Positions 43,159 through 51,191 of a stretch of 64,000 bases of DNA are shown here, piece after piece (the stretch's first letter is position 1; each line of letters begins with the position of its first letter). The notes beneath the pieces were generated by a model, which saw only the letters and a program-made list of their open reading frames with translations, was not told the origin of the DNA and searched no databases. A program made the position numbers and the translations under genes. The stretch covers positions 7,750,001 through 7,814,000 of the forward strand of contig NZ_JAUSZM010000003.1 in assembly GCF_030817655.1 (NCBI RefSeq). The letters are read 5' to 3'. Origin of the DNA: Streptomyces sp. V4I2. GTDB lineage: Bacteria; Actinomycetota; Actinomycetes; Streptomycetales; Streptomycetaceae.

Positions 43159-44382
43159 TCACTGGCCCGCGAACTTGTCGCTCACCGAGGCGTACACGCC
43201 CTCGGCCACCTCACCCAGCCGCGGACCGGCCAGCCAGCCCGCCGTCACCGGGCCGATGGAGGTGTTGGAGACCAGCGCCGGCTTGCCGTCCGAGCCGGTC
43301 GCGACCCAGCCGCCGCCCGACGAACCGCCTGTCATGGTGCAGCCGATGCGGTACATCGTCGGGTCCGGGGCGCTGATCGACAGCCGTCCCGGCTTGTCCT
43401 CGCACTGATACATGGTCTGGCCGTCGAACGGTGCCGCGGCCGGGTAGCCGGTCGCCGTGATGCTCGCGACCTTCGCCACGGCCGGCGCCTTGAAGTTCAC
43501 CGGCAGAGCCGAACCGACCGTCTCCTCCAGCGACTTGCCGCCGCTGCCCTCCTCCGGGGTCACATGGATGACGGCGAAGTCGTACGAGGCACCGTCACCG
43601 CCCGTCGCCCCGCCCTGCTCGATCCACTGGTCCGAGGTCTGCGCCCAGTCGCCCCACCACACACCGAGCGGAGCGACCTCCTCCTTGGCGGCGCTCTCCA
43701 ACTCCTGCGTCGCCATGGCCTTGTTGTTGTACGACGGCACGAACGCGATGTTGCGGTACCAGCCGCCGTCCTTGCCCGCGTGCACACAGTGGCCTGCCGT
43801 CCACACCAGGTTGGACTTGCCGGGGTTGGCCGGGTCCTGCACGACGGTTGCCGAGCAGACCATCGTGCCCTCGGGGGAGTCGAAGAACACCTTGCCCGCT
43901 TCAGGAGCGTTGGCCTGGTACGTGGGCGCGACGGCCTTCGCCTCCACGGGCTCGGGCTCCGGGTCGGTCACGCCCTGGTCGTCGGAGAGGTCGCTGTCGT
44001 CGACGGCCTTCTCCGGGTCCTCGGCGTCCCGCATCCGGTCCGGGTCCCACAGGCCCTCGATGATCGGGTTGATGTACTCGTCGGCCTCGCGGAGCCAGTC
44101 CTCCTTGCTCCAGTCCTTCCAGGCGCCGTTCTTCCACTTGTCGAGGTCGATCCCGTGCTCTTTGAGCTTGTCCTTGAGGTCGTCCGGGATCGTGATCTTG
44201 CCGTCGCCCGCGGACGTGGCCGTGGCGGAGGCCTCGCCACCGGCCTCGGCGTCGCCAGAGGCACAGGCAGTGGCGGAGAGCAGGAGCGCCGAGGTGAGGG
44301 CAACGGCAGTCAGCGCGGGGGAGGTTCTGCGGCGCGCGTTCCTTCCTCGACGAGCGGTGAAGGACGGCCGTATGGGTCGCAT
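43159..44382 (-). CDS. Trypsin-like serine protease lipoprotein (paralogue B)
   Basis: A 407-residue paralogue of the protease at 41809-43011. The ATG at 44382 (MRPIRPSFTARRGRNARRRT) has GGGGGAG nine bases upstream. The lipobox is LLSATAC. The pre-domain again has IPDDLKDKLKEHGIDLDKW and YINPIIEGLWDPDRM. The triad lies in VWTAGHCVHAGKDGG (residue ~196), YDFAVIHVTPE (~267) and MTGGSSGGGWVATG (~353). A spacer of 147 bp separates it from paralogue A, so each may have its own promoter. Confidence 0.9.
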   Translation of the reverse strand: MRPIRPSFTARRGRNARRRTSPALTAVALTSALLLSATACASGDAEAGGEASATATSAGDGKITIPDDLKDKLKEHGIDLDKWKNGAWKDWSKEDWLREADEYINPIIEGLWDPDRMRDAEDPEKAVDDSDLSDDQGVTDPEPEPVEAKAVAPTYQANAPEAGKVFFDSPEGTMVCSATVVQDPANPGKSNLVWTAGHCVHAGKDGGWYRNIAFVPSYNNKAMATQELESAAKEEVAPLGVWWGDWAQTSDQWIEQGGATGGDGASYDFAVIHVTPEEGSGGKSLEETVGSALPVNFKAPAVAKVASITATGYPAAAPFDGQTMYQCEDKPGRLSISAPDPTMYRIGCTMTGGSSGGGWVATGSDGKPALVSNTSIGPVTAGWLAGPRLGEVAEGVYASVSDKFAGQ

Positions 44383-44656
44383 TGTCTGAACTCCCCCTGA
44401 GGTGAAATCGGTTGGCTCACGCGCTTGAGTCACGTTGTGTGGGAACGGCATCACACACTATGCGCTCGCTGTGGGGGACTCCCCGCGGAACGGCAACGGT
44501 TTCGCTACGAGCTGTCTGAGCTGGACATCATCAAGGATCCGCGGATCTGAGTGGGACGACGTAAGGCTTCCGTCATCTCCTGCGGGGTTACGGGGCGGCT
44601 GCCTCTTCCGTTGAATGGGGCGGAGATCAAAGAACTCCCAAGTGGTGAGGGCGGGG

Positions 44657-45244
44657 ATGGGGCGCGTGCGCAAGGTACTGACCGGGCCGTTGGTCGTCGG
44701 AGCACTGGTGGTGGCGGTCGCCGCGGCCGGCTTCGGGCTGTACTGGTTCCAGCCGTGGAAGCTGTGGCAGGACGAGACCGTCGAGGAGGCCCTGCCCGGA
44801 ACCGTGGAGACCTCCGCGCCGCCGACGGTGGCGCCCTCGACAGCTCTCCCCGAGTCGGTTCCCTCCGAGTCGGCTTCCTCGGCGACCGGGCCGCAGTCGC
44901 TGGCGAGCGGTGAGCTGATCAGCCACGAGCACGCGACATCGGGCACGGTGAAGCTCGTACGACTGGCCGACGGCTCCCACGTCGTCCGGCTGGAGAACCT
45001 CGACACCAGCAACGGGCCGGACCTGCGGGTGTGGCTGACCGACGCACCGGTGAAAGAGGGGAAGGCGGGCTGGCACGTCTTCGACGACGGGGAGTACGTC
45101 AGCCTCGGCAAACTCAAGGGCAACAAGGGCAGCCAGAACTACACGCTGCCCGCCGACATCGACCCCGCCCGCTACACCAGCGTCAGCATCTGGTGCGACC
45201 GTTTCGACGTGTCCTTCGGCGCCGCCGAACTCGCCGCCGCCTGA
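44657..45244 (+). CDS. DM13 domain membrane-anchored protein
   Basis: A 195-residue protein with an N-terminal membrane helix (VLTGPLVVGALVVAVAAAGF), a Pro/Ser/Thr-rich linker (residues ~45-85) and a C-terminal DM13 domain (TVKLVRLADGSHVVRLENLD, DLRVWLTDAPVKEG and VSIWCDRFDVSFGAAEL). DM13 domains are thought to bind a redox cofactor through a conserved Cys, here in WCDRF. I prefer the ATG at 44657, preceded by GAGGGCGGGG, over the ATG at 44615, because the 14 codons between include AGA, TCA and CAA, unlike the gene body. Confidence 0.82.
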   Translation: MGRVRKVLTGPLVVGALVVAVAAAGFGLYWFQPWKLWQDETVEEALPGTVETSAPPTVAPSTALPESVPSESASSATGPQSLASGELISHEHATSGTVKLVRLADGSHVVRLENLDTSNGPDLRVWLTDAPVKEGKAGWHVFDDGEYVSLGKLKGNKGSQNYTLPADIDPARYTSVSIWCDRFDVSFGAAELAAA

Positions 45245-45245
45245 G

Positions 45246-45413
45246 GCCGGGGCACCCTTCGAGCCGCGCCGGTCACTCCTGCCCGGGCTTCGGCTGACGC
45301 CGCCGCACGTGTCCCTCCGCGCCGGTCATGCCTGCCCGGGCCTTCGGCTGCCCTCACCCGGGATCGACGATGGTCGGGCTACCTATCGAAACCCTGTCAT
45401 CCCGGAGCCGTTG
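45246..45413 (+). repeat. 53-bp offset direct repeat in the leader region of the redox operon
   Basis: ccgcgccggtcactcctgcc... at 45264 recurs as ccgcgccggtcatgcctgcc... at 45317, a ~33-base match at a 53-bp offset. It lies in the 524-bp gap between the DM13 gene and the redox operon. I see no supported coding sequence in this gap. Confidence 0.5.
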
Positions 45414-45476
45414 TTGCCCGTGACGTGACGAGTCACTACCGTGCTGCTTGAGATTTCAACGGGAAATCCCGTGGAA
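45414..45476 (+). promoter_or_regulatory. Candidate promoter and operators of the five-gene redox operon
   Basis: TTGCCC (45414-45419), a 17-bp spacer and TACCGT (45437-45442) form a vegetative-type promoter. A palindrome, gtgacgagtcac (45425-45436), sits exactly between them. Just after the expected start point, the palindrome ttcaacgggaaatcccgtggaa (45455-45476) could be a second operator. The resulting leader before the first GTG (45769) is about 320 nt. No regulator gene is adjacent. Confidence 0.45.
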
Positions 45477-45768
45477 GGGCCTGTCATGCCCCTGCCAAAA
45501 AGCAAGCCTCTGTCATCCCCGGCTGCCCTTGCCATCCCCCGAAATACTCTCCCGCACCTGCGAAGCACGGCTGCTCCGACGAGCCGTATCACCTCGTTCC
45601 GGCCGATGCCGGCCTGACGGAACGCGACTCTCGATTCTCGCTGCACGGGGCGGCGCTCTGCCGTTTGCGCACCACCACGCCACCACGCCATCGCGTCTCC
45701 CACTGCCCCACCCCCCACCGGTTTCCGGGCATGCCATCACCCATCGCCCGGAGCAGAAGGAGAGATCC

Positions 45769-47361
45769 GTGAACTCCACACCCACCGAGCCCCTCGACTA
45801 CCTCGTGGTCGGCGCCGGCCCCGCCGGGCTGCAGCTCGGGCAGTTACTCCAGGCGGCCGGGCACGGATACCGGATTCTGGAGGGCGGCCAGGCCCCCGGC
45901 ACCTTCTTCCGCACGTTCCCCCGCCACCGCAAGCTGATCTCCATCAACAAGGTGTACAACGGCACCGACGACCCCGAGCTGAACCTCCGGATGGACTGGA
46001 ACTCCCTGCTGTCCCCGGACCCCGACCTGCTCTTCACCCGCTACAGCAAGCGGTACTTCCCGCACGCCGACGACCTGGTGCGCTATCTCGCCGACTTCGC
46101 CGAGGCGTTCAAGCTGGACATCGCCTACGACACCAGGGCGGAGCGGATCCGGCGCGATGCCGACGGCTTCACCGTCACCGACCAGCACGGACAGGAGCAC
46201 CACGCCCGGCGCCTGGTCATGGCGACCGGGGTGAGCCGGCCCAACACCCCGGACATCCCCGGCATCGAGACCGCCGACGACTACTCCGTCGTTTCCGTGG
46301 ATCCCGAGGACTTCACGGACCAGCGCGTCCTGATCATCGGCAAGGGCAACTCCGCCCTGGAGACCGCGGACAGCCTCGTCGAGACCGCGGCCGTGATTCA
46401 TGTCGCCGGCCCCCACTCCATCCGCATGGCCTGGAATACCCACTACGTCGGCCATCTGCGCGCGGTCAACAACAACTTCCTCGACACCTACCAACTCAAA
46501 TCGCAGAACGCCCTGCTGGACGGCAACGTGCTGTCGATCGAGAAGGACGCCGGCGACGGCGGATACCGGATCCGGTTCAGCTTCTCCCGGGCCGACGAGG
46601 TCGTGAAGGAACTGCGTTACGACCGGGTCGTCGTATGCACCGGTTTCCGCTTCGACGCCTCGGTGTTCGGCCCGCAGTGCCGGCCCGAGCTGGTCATCAA
46701 CGACCGCTTCGCCGCGCTCTCCCCGGCGTACGAGTCGGTGAGCGTGCCCGGCCTGTACTTCGCCGGCACCCTGATGCAGCAGCGTGACTTCAAGAAGTCC
46801 ACCGGCGGCTTCATCCACGGCTTCCGGTACGCCGTACGCGCCCTGAGCCGCATCCTCGACGAGCGTCATCACGACCGGCCCTGGCCGCACCAGCAGCTGG
46901 ACGCGTCCCCGCCCGCGCTGGCGGATGCCGTCGCGGACCGGGTCAACCGCTCCTCCGCGCTCTGGCAGCAGTTCGGCGTGATCGGGGACCTGATCGTCGT
47001 GCCGCCCGGCGAACCGGCCCGCTACCACGAAGAGGTGCCGGTCGCGTACGCCCACGAGAGCCGACTCACCGACAGCGGCGACTACTTCGCCGTCACCCTC
47101 GAGTACGGCCCCGACCACGACAAGGTCGACCCCTTCGACATCACCGTGCGCCGCACCGCCCAGAACTCGGTCGACGACGCCTTCGACGCCGCCTACCTGC
47201 ACCCCGTGATCCGCCACTTCCGCGGCGGTGAGCTGCTCGGCACGCATCACATGGCAGAGAACCTGGAGAACGAGTGGGATGACCCGGAGGTCCACCGCGC
47301 CCCGCTGGCCGAGTTCTTCACCCGGGAACTGGACCGCCGGCCGAGCCCCGCCGGGCGGTGA
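45769..47361 (+). CDS. FAD-dependent NAD(P)H oxidoreductase, flavin-monooxygenase-like
   Basis: A 530-residue flavoprotein from a GTG with AGAAGGAG upstream. The FAD motif VVGAGPAGLQLGQLLQAAGH is at residues ~12-31 and a second Rossmann motif (VLIIGKGNSALETADSL) near residue 190 binds NAD(P)H. SRPNTPDIPGIET and YDRVVVCTGFRFDASVF match flavin-containing monooxygenase/YpdA-like proteins. The C-terminal ~120 residues are an extension of unknown role. Codon 26 (45844-45846) is TTA, so translation should need the bldA tRNA. It overlaps the next gene as gtga and is the first gene of the operon. Confidence 0.88.
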   Translation: MNSTPTEPLDYLVVGAGPAGLQLGQLLQAAGHGYRILEGGQAPGTFFRTFPRHRKLISINKVYNGTDDPELNLRMDWNSLLSPDPDLLFTRYSKRYFPHADDLVRYLADFAEAFKLDIAYDTRAERIRRDADGFTVTDQHGQEHHARRLVMATGVSRPNTPDIPGIETADDYSVVSVDPEDFTDQRVLIIGKGNSALETADSLVETAAVIHVAGPHSIRMAWNTHYVGHLRAVNNNFLDTYQLKSQNALLDGNVLSIEKDAGDGGYRIRFSFSRADEVVKELRYDRVVVCTGFRFDASVFGPQCRPELVINDRFAALSPAYESVSVPGLYFAGTLMQQRDFKKSTGGFIHGFRYAVRALSRILDERHHDRPWPHQQLDASPPALADAVADRVNRSSALWQQFGVIGDLIVVPPGEPARYHEEVPVAYAHESRLTDSGDYFAVTLEYGPDHDKVDPFDITVRRTAQNSVDDAFDAAYLHPVIRHFRGGELLGTHHMAENLENEWDDPEVHRAPLAEFFTRELDRRPSPAGR

Positions 47362-48503
47362 GCGGCGTGCAGCAGTTCACCGTCCACGACTTCGAGATCG
47401 CGGCGCGCGCCACACTCGACCCGGTGTACGCCGACTTCATCGCCGGCGGAGCCCGTGACGAGATCACCGTACGGGCCAACGAGGCGGCGTTCGGGCGCCT
47501 CCAGCTGCTGCCGCGGGTGCTGCGCGGAAGTGCCGTACGGGAGCTGGACATCACCCTGCTCGGCAGCCGCGCGAGCCTGCCGGTCCTGCTCTCCCCGACC
47601 GCCTTCCACAAGCTGGTCGACCCGGAAGGGGAGCTGGCCACGGCCCGGGCCGCTGCCGCCGCCGGAGCCATCATGATCGTCTCCATGGCGTCCACGGTGG
47701 CCGTGGGCGAGCTCGCCGACGCGGTCCGCGCGGTCGGCGACGACGTACCCCTGTGGTTCCAGCTCTACATCCAGCCCGACCTGGAGATCACCGAGGCGCT
47801 GGTGCGCAGGGCGACCGACGCCGGGTGCGGCGCCCTGGTGGTCACCGTCGACTCCCCGGTGCTGGGCGCGGGCGAACGCAACCGGCGCAACAGCTTCCAC
47901 GACCTGCCGCCCGGGCTCCGCTGCGAGAACCTGGTGGACCTGCGCGACGGCGAGCGCGGCCACGTACGGCAGATCGCCATGTCCCCGGAGCTGAACTGGG
48001 AGCACATCGACTGGCTGCGCGGCGTGACGGACCTGCCCATCCTGCTGAAGGGCGTGCTGCACCCCGAGGACGCCCGGCTTGCCGTCCGGCACGGCGTCGA
48101 CGGGCTGCTGCTCTCCAACCACGGCGGCCGCCAACTCGACACCGTCCCCGCCACCTTGGAGCTGCTGCCGGAGATCGTCGCCGCGGTGGCGGGCCGGGTC
48201 CCGGTGGTGCTGGACGGCGGGGTCCGGCGCGGCACCGACGCGGTGAAGGCCCTGGCGCTGGGCGCGTCCGCGGTGGGCATCGGCCGGCCCGTGATGTGGG
48301 CGCTGGCCGAGGGCGGTGAGAAGGGCGTACGCCGGCTGCTGGATCTGTTGCGCGAGGAGCTCGACGACACCATGGCCCTGTGCGGGGCGTCCGGTCTCGC
48401 CGACCTGACGCCCGATCTGGTCCGGGTGCCCGCATGGGGGCCCGTGCCGGGTCCCGTCCTGGCTCCGGGGTCGGACCACCGGTTCGGCGGGGTGGTCGCA
48501 TGA
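47358..48503 (+). CDS. FMN-dependent alpha-hydroxy-acid oxidase
   Basis: A 381-residue TIM-barrel enzyme of the glycolate/lactate oxidase and mandelate dehydrogenase family. N-terminal FIAGGARDEITVRANEAAFG, substrate-side LWFQLYIQPD, FMN-site VVTVDSPVLGAGERNRRN, catalytic His in LLLSNHGGRQLDTVPATL near residue 258 and the phosphate loop VLDGGVRRGTDAVKALALGA are all present. It oxidises 2-hydroxy acids to 2-oxo acids. Its start overlaps the upstream stop and its own stop overlaps the P450-like start (atga), so it is coupled on both sides. Product could feed the ThDP enzyme of the operon. Confidence 0.92.
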   Translation: MSGVQQFTVHDFEIAARATLDPVYADFIAGGARDEITVRANEAAFGRLQLLPRVLRGSAVRELDITLLGSRASLPVLLSPTAFHKLVDPEGELATARAAAAAGAIMIVSMASTVAVGELADAVRAVGDDVPLWFQLYIQPDLEITEALVRRATDAGCGALVVTVDSPVLGAGERNRRNSFHDLPPGLRCENLVDLRDGERGHVRQIAMSPELNWEHIDWLRGVTDLPILLKGVLHPEDARLAVRHGVDGLLLSNHGGRQLDTVPATLELLPEIVAAVAGRVPVVLDGGVRRGTDAVKALALGASAVGIGRPVMWALAEGGEKGVRRLLDLLREELDDTMALCGASGLADLTPDLVRVPAWGPVPGPVLAPGSDHRFGGVVA

Positions 48504-49912
48504 GCGCCACCGGATGGCTGATCACCGGCGCGGTCGTGGTCCTGGTGGCCACGCTGCCGTACTGGCTGCCCAGGGCGGTGATCGCGCTGCGGGTACGCAT
48601 CTTCGCCCGGGTGGGCGGCGAGGAGGGCGTCCGGGCACCCGGCCGGGAGGTGCCCGCCGAGGAGTTCAAGAAGGTCTACGGCCATCCGGCGGCGAACGGC
48701 CGCAGCCGGGGCGCTGCACTCTCCGACCTTTTCTGGTACTGGCTGTCGCCCGGCCCGGAGGTGCACCAGGAGCACCTGGAGCCCGGACCGCGCTACGACG
48801 ACGTGGCCAGGACCACCCGGCAGATCCTGGCCGGACTCTCCCGGGCGCAGTGGACCGAGCTGGTCGGCCGCTGCACCCAGCGGGTGCTCGACGAACTCGA
48901 CGGCCACGCGCGCGTGCAGCGAGTCAGACTGCGCGACCTGATGATGCCGGTCTGGGCCGAGGTCTATTACGAGGTGGTCTTCCGCGAACCGTGCCCGCGT
49001 CACGTCCGGGACCTGATCACCGGCAACGCGGACGACGTGGTCACCGCCCTGAAGTGCACCGGTCTGCGGCACATGGACCGGCGGGCCCGGCTCACCGCCC
49101 ACTTACGGGACCGGCTCGCGCACGACCCGCCGCCCGTGCCGCTGCCGTCCTCGCTCTCGCGGCGGGAGCAGGCGTACTACCTGCAGGGCACGTTCTTCAA
49201 CACCGCCGTTGTGCAGATGTCGGAGGCGATGGCCCATCTGCTGCTCGCCCTCGCCACGCACCGCCCGGTGCAGGACCGCCTGTCGGCCGGCGAGGAGACC
49301 GTCGACAAGGAGGGCGCCTTCCTGGACCGGGTCATCAACGAGACGCTGCAGCACTTCCCGCTCTTCGGCGTGGCCCACCGGATCACCTCCGGGGAGATCC
49401 CCCGGGAGGGACGCGAGCCCATCCCGGCCGGGTCGGTTCTGCTGTTCAACTACCCCGAGTACCAAGGATCCGGCTCCTCCGGGGGAGGGCGGTTCGACCC
49501 CGACCGGTGGCTGAACCCGGACACCAGGCCGTCCGCCTTCATCCCGTTCGGGGTCACCGCCAACCGCCCCTGCCCCGCCCGCGGTTTCGCCGTCCTCACC
49601 ATGCGGGTCGCGGCCGAAGAGGTGCTGCGGCGCTTCCGGCTGGAGTCCTCGGTGGAGCACACCCGGTCCCTGCCCAGCCGCGGTCCCTGCCTGCTGGTGC
49701 CGCGCACCGGAGCGTCCCTCAGCCCCGCCCGCCGGCGGACCCGGCTCGCGGCGATGCGCCTGGCCGACCGCTGGGCGACGGTCCCGCGCAGCCTCACCCA
49801 ACTGGTCCTCGGCAGCTACATGGTCTGGGACGCCCGGCGCCAAGGGCTGTGCCGCACCTACTTCGCCGCCTCCTCCGGCGGCTCCGCGCCCTCCGTCACC
49901 GCCGGCCGTTGA
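48500..49912 (+). CDS. Divergent cytochrome P450-like protein, membrane-anchored
   Basis: A 470-residue protein with an N-terminal membrane helix (ATGWLITGAVVVLVATLPYW), rare for bacterial P450s. The haem-ligand region FIPFGVTANRPCPARGFAVL resembles the P450 Cys loop, with the Cys near residue 359. The K-helix ExxR is altered: VINETLQHFPLFGVAHRITS has Glu281 but Gln at the Arg position. The I-helix Thr is not obvious. Codon 202 (49103-49105) is TTA. Either an unusual P450 (such as a non-monooxygenase) or an inactive relative. Coupled to the preceding gene by atga. Confidence 0.75.
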   Translation: MSATGWLITGAVVVLVATLPYWLPRAVIALRVRIFARVGGEEGVRAPGREVPAEEFKKVYGHPAANGRSRGAALSDLFWYWLSPGPEVHQEHLEPGPRYDDVARTTRQILAGLSRAQWTELVGRCTQRVLDELDGHARVQRVRLRDLMMPVWAEVYYEVVFREPCPRHVRDLITGNADDVVTALKCTGLRHMDRRARLTAHLRDRLAHDPPPVPLPSSLSRREQAYYLQGTFFNTAVVQMSEAMAHLLLALATHRPVQDRLSAGEETVDKEGAFLDRVINETLQHFPLFGVAHRITSGEIPREGREPIPAGSVLLFNYPEYQGSGSSGGGRFDPDRWLNPDTRPSAFIPFGVTANRPCPARGFAVLTMRVAAEEVLRRFRLESSVEHTRSLPSRGPCLLVPRTGASLSPARRRTRLAAMRLADRWATVPRSLTQLVLGSYMVWDARRQGLCRTYFAASSGGSAPSVTAGR

Positions 49913-49925
49913 GAGGAACGAGACC

Positions 49926-51191
49926 ATGACTCCCGTGGAGCTCGCTCCCGCCTTCTTCCTGGCAGCCGTCGTCATCCTGCTGACCTGCCGTCTGGTCGTC
50001 CTGGTGGCGGGCCGCTTCGGTCAGCCGCCCGTGGTCGGCGAGATGATCGCCGGGGTGCTGCTCGGCCCCTCACTGTTCGGACTGCTCGCCCCCGGGATCT
50101 TCCCGCCGGAACTGAAACCGGTCCTGTACGTGGCCGGCCAGATCGGTCTGGTCACCCTGATGTTCGCCGCCGGATACGAGTTCCGGGCGCACGCCGGGCG
50201 GGGGCTGGCCGGCACGGCCGTCGCCGTCTCCTCGGCCGGGGTCGGAATCCCGCTGGCACTGGGCGTGGGACTGACCCTGGTGGCCCACGGCCACGTCGGC
50301 ATCTTCGTCGACGGGGTCTCGGTATGGGTGACGGCCGCGTTCGTCGGCGTCGCCCTGGCGATCACTGCCTTCCCGATGCTGGCCCGGATCATCACCGAAC
50401 GCGGGCTGGCAGGCTCCCGGTTCGGCTCCCTCGCCCTGGCCTCCGGAGCCACCGACGACGCCGTCGCCTGGATCCTGCTCGCGGGGGTGCTGAGCGCGGC
50501 CTCCGGCGAGGCGGGCCCCGTCCTTACGGCGGTCGGCGGCTCCCTGCTGTTCGTGGCCGTCCTGCTCCTGCTGGGACGCCGCCTGCTGGCATGGGTCGTG
50601 AACCGGCCGGGCCTCGGCGACGACACCCGGCTCCTGTTCACCGTCGCCGTGCTGTTCTGCGCCGCCTGGTTCACCGACATCATCGACCTGTACGCCGTGT
50701 TCGGGGCGTTCTGCGTCGGGATGGTCATGCCGCGCGCCGAGGCGTCCGAACGGCTCGTACGGACCACCCAGTCCGTGACCCAGGTCGTCTTCGTCCCGAT
50801 GTTCTTCACCTACTCCGGCCTCAACACCCGGTTCGACGTCTTCTCCGACCCGTCGGTGATGGCCTTCGGGGCGGCCGCGGTCGTCCTGGCGGTGGTCGGC
50901 AAGTTCGGCGGCTGCTGGGCCGCCGCCCGGCTGCGCGGCGAACCCGGCCCGGTGGCCGTACGGGTCGGTGCCCTGATGAACGCCCGCGGCCTGATGCAGC
51001 TGATCGCCCTCAACATCGGGCTGTCGGCCGGCATCGTCAGCGACGAACTGTTCACCGCGCTGGTCCTCGTCGCCATGGTCACCACGATCATGACGGTTCC
51101 GGTGCTGAGCCTGCTGGACCGCCGGGACGCCGCCCGGGCGCGGACTTCCGACGAGACGGTCTCTCAGAGCGAGAAGGCGGCGGTGACATGA
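49926..51191 (+). CDS. CPA2-type cation/proton antiporter
   Basis: A 421-residue membrane protein with about 13 hydrophobic segments: GQPPVVGEMIAGVLLGPSLF at the start, then FAAGYEFRAHAGRGLAG, the core LASGATDDAVAWILLAGVL and NARGLMQLIALNIGLSAGIV near the C-terminus. It belongs to the KefB/NapA-like families but has no TrkA domain. The start is 13 bases after the P450-like stop with GAGAGGAACGAG upstream, and its stop overlaps the ThDP gene by atga. In this operon it may export a product or balance pH; substrate unknown. Confidence 0.9.
   Translation: MTPVELAPAFFLAAVVILLTCRLVVLVAGRFGQPPVVGEMIAGVLLGPSLFGLLAPGIFPPELKPVLYVAGQIGLVTLMFAAGYEFRAHAGRGLAGTAVAVSSAGVGIPLALGVGLTLVAHGHVGIFVDGVSVWVTAAFVGVALAITAFPMLARIITERGLAGSRFGSLALASGATDDAVAWILLAGVLSAASGEAGPVLTAVGGSLLFVAVLLLLGRRLLAWVVNRPGLGDDTRLLFTVAVLFCAAWFTDIIDLYAVFGAFCVGMVMPRAEASERLVRTTQSVTQVVFVPMFFTYSGLNTRFDVFSDPSVMAFGAAAVVLAVVGKFGGCWAAARLRGEPGPVAVRVGALMNARGLMQLIALNIGLSAGIVSDELFTALVLVAMVTTIMTVPVLSLLDRRDAARARTSDETVSQSEKAAVT

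Noticed and set aside
44615..44656. Earlier ATG start for the DM13 protein
   Set aside because: The extra codons include AGA, TCA and CAA and lack a ribosome site, unlike the gene body.
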